The notes under the pieces were generated by a model. The model was not told the origin of the DNA and did not search any database. It was given only the letters and a program-made list of their open reading frames with translations. 17,438 bases of DNA from assembly GCA_016209865.1 (NCBI GenBank), contig JACQVL010000012.1:1-17438 (forward strand). The letters are read 5' to 3'. Numbering within the stretch: the stretch's first letter is position 1; each line of letters opens with the position of its first letter. The translations under genes were made by a program, and so were the position numbers. Origin of the DNA: Candidatus Latescibacterota bacterium. Lineage in GTDB: Bacteria; JAAXHH01; JACQVL01. Below, piece by piece: positions 6,428-12,769 of this stretch.

Positions 6428-8177
6428 TACCGGCCAGCTTAAACCCCTGTTCCGGTCGCTGGTAGAGTAGATGGGCTCTGACCCATTTCCCCCATTGCGC
6501 TTCAGGCGTGCGTCGAGTAAAGATTTTCAAGTAGAATAACCGATCCCCCGGCGTCGTCGCGCTGTGCTGATCGCACCACGTGGCCACTTCAGCCAGGAGT
6601 GCCGGAGAGAGCACGATGGTCGTCGTGCTCCCGGTCGTCTGGGCGGGGATCACCGGCATCGTCGGGGACGAGGCGGCCGCGCCGCCGACCTTCAACATCT
6701 CATCCACTCCCCCAAAATCGTTGTGCATCAGGACGAACCGGTACGCTGTCCCATCCGCCGCCTCGAACCCCGCCTCCACCGCTAAGTCGACGAACCGCAC
6801 GACCTGGCCGCCATCGGGAGTGGGGGTCACCGTAAACCGATCGAGCGGGTTGACCCGGCGGTACCAGTACCGGCCGATCTGGTCACGCCGCGCGATGAGC
6901 GTCTCGATCATGTACGCGGTCGCGGTCGGGTCGCTGTACTGCGCCTGCTTCACGATGCCCTCGATCTTCTCGTTCGACAGCGACATCACTAATCGGGCTC
7001 CCCAGAACCCATCCCGGTTCGTCATGCGCTGGAAGGCCAGGTTCGGGTAGGCCGGTTTCCAGCGGTGGGGATGGAACCGATCGTTGCTGAAGATGCCGAT
7101 CGACGGGGGAACAGGAGCCGGGCTGGCCCGTTGCCAGCGATGCTGGTAGAGGCCCAGGCCGAGGAGTGACTTCGACATCTCCGCGAAATCGAGCCGGTAC
7201 TCGTACCCGTTGCTGGGCAGGTCAGCCCCGACCGCCGCGCTCCCCAGAGTCGACCCGAAATCGATCAGGTAGTGACGAAGGTAGCCCTCCTGTGTATACA
7301 TGTCCAGCGAATTGATCCGCCGGATATCGTCATGGTTGATGAAGGCGGCGACGACCCGCAACCCTCGAAGTTCTCTCCGGTGCTCCTGGGGGAAGACATC
7401 GTTCGGGTCTGTCTTGCGCATCCGGATGTACGCAAACGGGCCTTTAGGCTTTCCCGGCAGGTATTTGCTGGCGATCGCCCGAATCCGCCCGTCAGGCATG
7501 CGGGGAACTCGTCGCAGGATGCGCTCCAGATCCTCCTCCGTGAACGCCCGTTCCCGGCCGAACTGGTCGGTGACCATCACGTTCCCGGTGATTCGTAACT
7601 GATCGGGCGTGAAGAACACCAGGTAATTCTCCGGTACGTTGTACCCGGCGGCGTAGACCAGCTTGGTCGAGATGACCTCGGCCCCAGTCGCCAGCTCAGA
7701 GTTGGTCGGCGGGTCGAACTTCAGCAGATAAGTGTCTCCCCGTCTGTCGCGGATCGTGAACCCGGGCGTCACCCCCTGCGTCTTCGCCCCCCTGACCTCC
7801 CACGTCCGGGTCTGATCCGGGCCATCCAGGGTATCCGGACCGCATAAAGCCTCCCCGACAGAGAGGGTCAACGCCCGGTTCGTGAACCAGGTCGAATTGG
7901 GGACTTCGTCGAACGCATCGACGTTCATCGCCTGCTTCGGCTGACCGACCAGCCGCCGGACCTGCCGGGGGAGGTCCAGCCACCCCTTAATCTGTTTGAA
8001 GAGGGATCGATCTACAAAATCGTAATACTGGTTGGGGTCGTGCTTCGGCGGTTCAGGGATGGGTGTCCGGTCCTGAAATTCCAGAAGCGGGCCCGCCAGC
8101 AGCAGTTCTTTCGACGGCCCGCATCCCAGCGCAGACCAGCCGATCAACACCAGTAAAATCAATGAAGAGTGGAACAT
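6411..8177 (-). CDS. Predicted lipoprotein with protein-kinase-like fold (copy B); family not recognised
   Basis: A 588-residue predicted lipoprotein: hydrophobic segment 5-18 ending in ALGC (C19). It is a clear paralogue of the protein at 9609-11267. I know no named family for it, but kinase-fold landmarks occur in order: GVTPGFTIRDRRG (135-147) followed by YLLKFDPP with K153; E167 in a helix before AAGYNVPE; NHDDIRRIN with H282, D284 and N289, spaced like the HRDxxxxN catalytic loop; and LIDFG (D306-G308). The G..GF.I.D..G..Y..KF.P layout resembles PI4K- and HipA-type kinases more than Ser/Thr kinases. The C-terminal 200 residues share WKPxYP, FWG and RRDxIGRYW blocks with the paralogue. 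Start: ATG 8177 gives a clean signal peptide; an ATG at 8228 would add 17 residues encoded by a 7-bp repeat and is less likely. Kinase activity, substrate and ATP use outside the cytoplasm are inference. Confidence 0.72.
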   Translation of the reverse strand: MFHSSLILLVLIGWSALGCGPSKELLLAGPLLEFQDRTPIPEPPKHDPNQYYDFVDRSLFKQIKGWLDLPRQVRRLVGQPKQAMNVDAFDEVPNSTWFTNRALTLSVGEALCGPDTLDGPDQTRTWEVRGAKTQGVTPGFTIRDRRGDTYLLKFDPPTNSELATGAEVISTKLVYAAGYNVPENYLVFFTPDQLRITGNVMVTDQFGRERAFTEEDLERILRRVPRMPDGRIRAIASKYLPGKPKGPFAYIRMRKTDPNDVFPQEHRRELRGLRVVAAFINHDDIRRINSLDMYTQEGYLRHYLIDFGSTLGSAAVGADLPSNGYEYRLDFAEMSKSLLGLGLYQHRWQRASPAPVPPSIGIFSNDRFHPHRWKPAYPNLAFQRMTNRDGFWGARLVMSLSNEKIEGIVKQAQYSDPTATAYMIETLIARRDQIGRYWYRRVNPLDRFTVTPTPDGGQVVRFVDLAVEAGFEAADGTAYRFVLMHNDFGGVDEMLKVGGAAASSPTMPVIPAQTTGSTTTIVLSPALLAEVATWCDQHSATTPGDRLFYLKIFTRRTPEAQWGKWVRAHLLYQRPEQGFKLAGIEREE

Positions 8178-8203
8178 AGCGTCTTCTGGCCTCCAGTTGT
8201 CGG

Positions 8204-8238
8204 TTTTCACTCTTAACCCTTCCCTCATTACTCTTCCC
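8204..8238. repeat. Degenerate 7-bp-period repeat between barrel B and lipoprotein B
   Basis: Five 7-base units run in register; TCTTAAC at 8211 and TCTTCCC at 8232 show the pattern. On the transcribed (minus) strand the block is purine-rich (GGGAAGAG, AGGGAAG) and contains an ATG (8228) that opens a 17-codon extension in frame with the lipoprotein. It may act as a source of ribosome-binding sites. Confidence 0.6.
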
Positions 8239-9584
8239 TAAAAATCGCTCTCCAGTTTCACCGAAAACCGGGTCATCTCCGGACTGTGAGCGACGTTCAG
8301 GCGTGCGAGGACGCCGGACTTTGTTCGGAACCGCAGTCCGGCGCCGTAGTCCGTCGCCAGAGCGCGGAGCGCAAACCCATCGCCCGTGGGAGACACCATC
8401 CCCGTGTCGACGAACCAGATGACGTCCAGAGCGGTGCGATTCCATCCGATATCCCACAGCGGATACCGGTATTCCGCGTTGAGAAGCACCGCGTTCCGGT
8501 CCCAGAACCGCAAGTCCGCATACCCCCGGAGGGTGGTCGAGCCCCCTAAACGGGGCATGACAAAGAACGGAATCTGTCTCTTCCCTCTAGGATCAACCAT
8601 CGAGCCCACAAACCGGAACACTAGGATTCGATCTCCCCAGAACATCGGGACAGTCTGGTAGAGGGTGAGGGTATACCGGTTGAACCCGTACCGGGTGCCG
8701 TCCACATCCCAGTACGTGTGGACGGCGACCTTGATACCTCGTTCTGATCCGGCGAGACCCTGATAGAGTCGTTCAGGGTACGCTGCCTCGAAGCCCGCGC
8801 CCATCAGCCTCGCTCCGCTCAGTCCGGGCAGGTCGGGAAATCGACTGATGGTCGATGGGTACAACTGTCCTCCCCCGGCGTCGATGTCGAAGTCCGTCCA
8901 ATCGATCAGACCGGAGACCTGGAGCCTGCTGAGCCGGTACGACAGGGCCAGGCCGGTGTGCAGTCTGGCCTGCTGGAATTGCGTGTGATCCTGAGCGAGC
9001 GTCTGCGCGCCAGTCCCGAAGAAATTCTCACGCGGCCGCGCCTGGTACTCGACCCATCCCGTGATGTCCCCATGACGACCGGCGATCCCTGAGAAACGCA
9101 GATGAAGGGCATGGGTCTGGTACGTCCGGAGCGTCAGGGCAGAGGAGACGGCGATCTCGACGGGACGGGTCTGACCGACCGCCCCCTGGAGGCCCACGGC
9201 CACTCCAAACCCCGATCCATCCCCCTGGGAGCCGTTCTCGACGACGATGTGGCGCCGGACGAGCCACGGTGGAATCTGTTGAACCCGTGCGGTCACATGA
9301 TGGGCTTCGATGACGTTGAGGCCTTTTCGCATCAAGTAGCCGGTCGTCTTAAACGGCAGTTCGAGGAGGGTGATCGGAAGTCGCGCGGCATGCTCCCACA
9401 CTGGCCGCCCCTTCCTCGGCAGGAGGAGCGGATGGATCGGAATCATCCCTGGCTCCGACAGGTTGATGGCCACTCCAACGGAATCAGCCTCAGACTGAGG
9501 GTACCCAGCCCAGACTGCCGGGATGAACGCCCCCAAGAGCAGGAGTCCGAGCAGCAGAGATTTCTGTCGCCAGGAGAGATGCAT
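8238..9584 (-). CDS. Omp85-superfamily outer-membrane beta-barrel without POTRA domains (copy B)
   Basis: This 448-residue protein has a signal peptide (1-26, ending AVWA). Alternating beta-strand patterns run from about 110 to a terminal Phe (DF), as expected for a BAM-inserted barrel. The stretch LGGSTTLRGYADLRFW (346-361) followed by LNAEYRYPLWDI matches the surface-antigen (Omp85/BamA/TamA C-terminal) domain, with LRGY as the loop-6 motif. PRENFFGTGAQT (184-195) is another usual feature. No POTRA domains fit in the 80 or so residues before the barrel; instead there is a predicted helix (LPITLLELPFKTTGYLMRKG, 69-88) that has a counterpart in barrel A. It sits between the two kinase-like lipoprotein genes, 24 bases after one (all of it repeat) and 9 bases before the repeat that precedes the other. 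Likely roles are partner-lipoprotein translocation or surface display, or a channel; none is shown. Confidence 0.85.
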   Translation of the reverse strand: MHLSWRQKSLLLGLLLLGAFIPAVWAGYPQSEADSVGVAINLSEPGMIPIHPLLLPRKGRPVWEHAARLPITLLELPFKTTGYLMRKGLNVIEAHHVTARVQQIPPWLVRRHIVVENGSQGDGSGFGVAVGLQGAVGQTRPVEIAVSSALTLRTYQTHALHLRFSGIAGRHGDITGWVEYQARPRENFFGTGAQTLAQDHTQFQQARLHTGLALSYRLSRLQVSGLIDWTDFDIDAGGGQLYPSTISRFPDLPGLSGARLMGAGFEAAYPERLYQGLAGSERGIKVAVHTYWDVDGTRYGFNRYTLTLYQTVPMFWGDRILVFRFVGSMVDPRGKRQIPFFVMPRLGGSTTLRGYADLRFWDRNAVLLNAEYRYPLWDIGWNRTALDVIWFVDTGMVSPTGDGFALRALATDYGAGLRFRTKSGVLARLNVAHSPEMTRFSVKLESDF

Positions 9585-9585
9585 A

Positions 9586-9606
9586 ACAACCGACCACCGA
9601 CCACCG
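9586..9606. repeat. 7-bp-period repeat filling the gap between lipoprotein A and barrel B
   Basis: Three 7-base units are present, two of them identical (ACCACCG at 9593 and 9600) and one variant (ACAACCG at 9586). The block makes up nearly the whole 24-base gap between the two genes, so it also forms the leader of the barrel B start codon. Confidence 0.6.
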
Positions 9607-9608
9607 CC

Positions 9609-11267
9609 TCAATCCGTCCGGCGGACGCCGATGACGCGCCAGCCGTTGGGTTGAGGTTTGAGATAGACCAGCACCGGTCTTGCCTTGTAACGCTGACGTT
9701 GCGGGACGAGCGACAGCACAACGTGCGGATGAGTGTTCCAGGCCGGGTCGAGTCGCACCGTCGTCTCGTCCTGCGTGTCCTTGCAAAGGGTCGCCCCGGC
9801 GGGAGTGAGCGCCTCGACCTGGTAGCGCGTCCCCCGCGCATCCGCGTAGCCACGTGAGACCGCAAGGTCGGTGAACCGAAGCGTCGATCCGTCCAGCATC
9901 TCGAACCGATCCAGCGTATTCACGCGCGCAAACCAGTACCGGCCGATCCGGTCACGCCGCTCCTTCAGGAATTTGACGAGATACGCCGCCGCCTGCGGGT
10001 CGGAGAATGCCCCGGTGGTGACGGCGGCCTCGATCTGCTCATCCGTGAATGAGGTCACGATGTTCGTCCCCCAGAACGCATCCCGCCTGGTCAGGTTCTC
10101 GAACGCGGGCATGGGGTACATCGGCTTCCATCTGTTGGGTTTGAAGAGGTCGTTCTCCAGGTAGCCGACGGATGGGTACCGGAGGGTGAGGGGCGCCTTC
10201 TCATACCCGTACACATACAGGCCGAGGGTGATCAGCCGGACGAACGAGTGTTTGGCGTCGAAACTGTTCGCCTGGCCGCGCCGCGGGGTGCTGGGGGTCG
10301 TGCTGGAGCTCCCCATCGACGCGCCGAAGTCGATCAGGTAGTGGGTGAGGTAACGCTTCTCCGGGTCGTACATGTCGAGGGTGTTCTCTTCTTTCATATC
10401 GGCATGGTTGAGCCAGGAGGAGATGATGTACAGCCCGCGCAGTTCCCGTCGGTGCTCGTGAGAGTAGAAGTCGTTCGCATCGTCCATCCGGACGCCGAGA
10501 TACGGCCAGGGGCCGACATCGGTCCCGTCCAGAAAGCGGCTCGCCCCCACCCGCACGCGCGGCTGTCCGGTGGGGTTCGCCTTCTTGAGGAGGGCGGCCA
10601 GGTCGGCTTCCGTCATCTGGCGTTTGCTGATGGGCGCTCGCTTATCCCCGGTCTCCATCGTGATCGTCGCCTGCGGGCTGAGGACGAGCCGGTCAGGACG
10701 CAGGTAGCTCACGGAGTACTCCGGCACGTGATACCCGGCCGCATAGCACAGCCGGCTGGCCACCGCCTCCGTCCCGCTGGCCAGCTCAGGGTAGCCAGGG
10801 GGATCGAACTTGATCAAATACCGCTGGCCTTTCGCGTCCATGATCGTGAACCCGGGGGTGACGCCCGCGGATTTGCCCTTCACTACCGTCCACACGCCCG
10901 ACGTATCAGGGCCGCCCATCCGGCTCGGACCCCGGCGGATCGCGTCTAACGACATCGGCGCTCTCCCGTTCCGATGGGTGAACCAGGTCGAATTCGACAC
11001 CTCGCCAAACGCATCGACGTTCAACGCTTCGTACGGTTTCCCCGCCGCCTTGCGGGCGCCCCGGGGCAGATCGAACGCCTGTTTAATCTGGTAGTCGAAC
11101 GATTTGTCGAGGATTTCCAGGACGAGCTTCGGGTCGCGTGCTGTCGGGAGCGGAATCGCCTGGGTGTCCGTCTCCATCGGGGGATCCGGAGGAAGGAACA
11201 GACGGCTGCTGCCGCATCCGGCCGCCAGGATGACGGCCAGGAAGAGAACGCGATGCGCACGGGACAT
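9609..11267 (-). CDS. Predicted lipoprotein with protein-kinase-like fold (copy A); family not recognised
   Basis: A 552-residue predicted lipoprotein: hydrophobic 7-17, ending LAAGC with C18. It is paralogous over its full length to 6411-8177, sharing NVDAF, NSTWFT, GVTPGFTI, KFDPP, YAAGY, HRRELRGL, NRWKP/HRWKP and RRDRIGRYW blocks. Kinase-like positions are conserved exactly where expected: K153 (LIKFDPP), E167 (GTEAVAS), H288, D290 and N295 (NHADMKEEN, which even has the Lys two residues after Asp that Ser/Thr kinases carry) and D313-F314-G315 (LIDFG). The start is ATG 11267, 4 bases after the barrel A stop, giving a normal signal peptide; the reading frame is open up to 11414 but that would overlap the barrel gene by over 140 bases. 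No strong ribosome-binding site, so coupling to barrel A is likely. A periplasmic or surface kinase, or a pseudokinase scaffold, fits; the substrate is unknown. Confidence 0.74.
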   Translation of the reverse strand: MSRAHRVLFLAVILAAGCGSSRLFLPPDPPMETDTQAIPLPTARDPKLVLEILDKSFDYQIKQAFDLPRGARKAAGKPYEALNVDAFGEVSNSTWFTHRNGRAPMSLDAIRRGPSRMGGPDTSGVWTVVKGKSAGVTPGFTIMDAKGQRYLIKFDPPGYPELASGTEAVASRLCYAAGYHVPEYSVSYLRPDRLVLSPQATITMETGDKRAPISKRQMTEADLAALLKKANPTGQPRVRVGASRFLDGTDVGPWPYLGVRMDDANDFYSHEHRRELRGLYIISSWLNHADMKEENTLDMYDPEKRYLTHYLIDFGASMGSSSTTPSTPRRGQANSFDAKHSFVRLITLGLYVYGYEKAPLTLRYPSVGYLENDLFKPNRWKPMYPMPAFENLTRRDAFWGTNIVTSFTDEQIEAAVTTGAFSDPQAAAYLVKFLKERRDRIGRYWFARVNTLDRFEMLDGSTLRFTDLAVSRGYADARGTRYQVEALTPAGATLCKDTQDETTVRLDPAWNTHPHVVLSLVPQRQRYKARPVLVYLKPQPNGWRVIGVRRTD

Positions 11268-11271
11268 GCGA

Positions 11272-12561
11272 TCAGAACCCGGTGTTGAAGTTGAAGATGA
11301 GCCGGAGTTGTTCGGAGCTGCGTGCGACCAGGACTTCGAACACCGGACCGTTCTGGTCCCAGACACGCAGTCCTCCGCCCAACGAGTCTTTCCAGTCACG
11401 GAACGAGAAATCACGCGGATGATGGAAGGGACGACCTGTCTCGTAAAAAATGAACCCGTTTAACACCCGCCAGATCGGAAATTTATACGTCGCCGTGGCG
11501 AACACGACCCCGCGGTCACGGAAGCGGCCGCGAGGAAAGCCCCGGAGCAGTTCTTCCCCACCGATGGACGCCAGGCCGTAGAACGGCACCCCGCTGTCCC
11601 CTACCGGGACAGTCCAGTCTGTTCCGAGGCGGAGGGAGACGACACGGTCGTAGAACAGTTCGAGAAACTGTTCACTGATGGCGGTGAGGCGGAGGTTGCT
11701 GAACGCGTCGTCATCGACTGATCGGTTGTAGCCCAGGCGGAAGAAGGAGAGGTTGCCGCGAGTCGGGTATCCGGGATGATCGAGGAACTGAACGCGGAGG
11801 AAGACGGCGCCTTCAGCGAAGTCCCCACGATTTGCCAGACCGGTCAGCGTCTTCTCGGTGAACAGGCTGTCCGTATTGGGCAGGGCGGGGTTCTGGCCTG
11901 AGCGGATATCGACGGAATGGTAATTGGCGTCGACGCCCACGGCCACCACCCGGCTCGACCGCTGCCGGTAGATGAACTGGACGAGGATGTCTTCCTGGAG
12001 AAAATCGTTGGCCGAAGATTTCAGGACGTTGGGGCCGATGCCGTAGAACAGCTCTTTCGGCCGGTTGCGGTACTGTCCGGCGAACGTGAGACTCCCCGGG
12101 ACGAGCCGGCCGTCAGGCCAGGAGAGGGTGAACAGGTAGTCCTGGCGCGGCCAGCCGCCCCATCGGGCGAGCAGACGGGCATCCCCCTTCAGCATCATGT
12201 CCCGGTGGAAGAAACGGATTCCAGCCCCGCTGGTCGAGTTGGCCAGCGGCCGGACCCCCGCCCGGCCGTCGGTGGTCGTCAGCCAGGCTTTGTAGCGATC
12301 AAAAATCCGATCTTCCCAGATCGCGCTGACGCCATACTCCAGGGCTAAAAATGCCCCGTGAATCGGCAGATAGACCAACATGCCGGGGAACGCCGCGACC
12401 TCTTCCCCGGTCGAACGATGCGCGATGATACGCCGACGAGGCACGGCACGGCTTGAGTCGCTCTTCGTGCTCTCGTGCGCCAGGGACAGCGTGGACGGCC
12501 AGACTGTCAGGACGAGGCTGAGCCACATCAGCCGCGCGTTCCACCCGGATAACCGCTTCAT
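11272..12561 (-). CDS. Omp85-superfamily outer-membrane beta-barrel without POTRA domains (copy A)
   Basis: This 429-residue exported barrel is the first gene of the operon. The signal peptide is about 1-28 (hydrophobic WLSLVLTVWPS, probable cut after SLA). The mature protein has an 80-residue linker and then beta-strands to a terminal Phe (NTGF). Omp85 signatures are KELFYGIGPN (169-178), GGEELLRGFPRGRFRDRG (334-351, LRGF loop-6 motif), ATYKFPIW and a Gly-rich GGGLRVWD near the end. No POTRA domains are present. FPGMLVYLPIHGAFLALEYG (58-77) corresponds to a helix in barrel B. The overall sequence is strongly diverged from barrel B, so the duplication is old or the two have different partners. 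The ATG at 12561 lacks a clear purine-rich ribosome-binding site. It follows the promoter at 12642-12670 by about 75 bases of leader. Confidence 0.84.
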   Translation of the reverse strand: MKRLSGWNARLMWLSLVLTVWPSTLSLAHESTKSDSSRAVPRRRIIAHRSTGEEVAAFPGMLVYLPIHGAFLALEYGVSAIWEDRIFDRYKAWLTTTDGRAGVRPLANSTSGAGIRFFHRDMMLKGDARLLARWGGWPRQDYLFTLSWPDGRLVPGSLTFAGQYRNRPKELFYGIGPNVLKSSANDFLQEDILVQFIYRQRSSRVVAVGVDANYHSVDIRSGQNPALPNTDSLFTEKTLTGLANRGDFAEGAVFLRVQFLDHPGYPTRGNLSFFRLGYNRSVDDDAFSNLRLTAISEQFLELFYDRVVSLRLGTDWTVPVGDSGVPFYGLASIGGEELLRGFPRGRFRDRGVVFATATYKFPIWRVLNGFIFYETGRPFHHPRDFSFRDWKDSLGGGLRVWDQNGPVFEVLVARSSEQLRLIFNFNTGF

Positions 12562-12632
12562 CAGAAGAATGCCTATGATGACCGGTCGTGGAAAGGTCGA
12601 TGATGGCCAGAGTTGAGGAATATGGCAGGTTG

Positions 12633-12652
12633 ATATAACGTCTAATATAACG
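12633..12652 (-). promoter_or_regulatory. Direct repeat overlapping the -10 region (possible operator)
   Basis: CGTTATAT occurs twice on the minus strand (12652-12645 and 12640-12633), one start 12 bases from the other. The first copy overlaps the -10 element and the second covers the likely start site, a position where a bound regulator would repress. No regulator with a DNA-binding domain is in the window, so the assignment is tentative. Confidence 0.4.
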
Positions 12653-12670
12653 ACCTGCTCTCGCTGTCAA
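12642..12670 (-). promoter_or_regulatory. Sigma-70-type promoter of the minus-strand operon
   Basis: On the minus strand a perfect TTGACA (12670-12665) is followed after 17 bases by TATTAG (12647-12642), or after 15 bases by TATATT (12649-12644). Transcription would start near 12635, giving a leader of about 75 bases before the barrel A start. It is the only strong promoter-like sequence found ahead of the ten packed genes. Confidence 0.6.
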
Positions 12671-12718
12671 GTAAAAATCTCATCGTGTCCAAACGGTTCA
12701 CTCCATCGATTTTTCTCT

Positions 12719-12749
12719 TGCAATTATGCATTTTAAATGCATAATTGCA
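12719..12749. repeat. 31-bp near-perfect palindrome upstream of the DUF4143 gene
   Basis: Two 15-base arms (12719-12733 and 12735-12749) are exact reverse complements around a single T at 12734; the left arm is TGCAATTATGCATTT. It is strongly AT-rich compared with its surroundings and ends 20 bases before the ATG at 12770. It contains TTGCAA (12719) and CATAAT (12740), spaced 15 bases apart, which could serve as a promoter, so it may be an operator. No T-run follows in a way that would make it a terminator. Confidence 0.7.
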
Positions 12750-12769
12750 TAACAGATGGAGAAGAGGAT

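Noticed and set aside
8178-8228. Upstream ATG for kinase-like lipoprotein B as the main start
   Set aside because: It would place 17 polar repeat-encoded residues before the signal peptide; kept only as an alternative.
1152-9606. Junction repeats as a CRISPR array
   Set aside because: Units are 7 bases, contiguous and degenerate, with no unique spacers and no cas genes.
11268-11414. Upstream extension of kinase-like lipoprotein A
   Set aside because: It would overlap barrel A by over 140 bases, and the ATG at 11267 begins a normal lipoprotein signal peptide.
12719-12749. Palindrome as a transcription terminator or end of a mobile element
   Set aside because: The flanking genes diverge so nothing needs termination here, the stem is AT-rich with no following T-run, and there is no transposase, second copy or target duplication in the window.
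12737-12769. Earlier ATG for the DUF4143 gene
   Set aside because: It falls inside the palindrome and has no ribosome-binding site, while ATG 12770 has a strong one and fits the family N-terminus.
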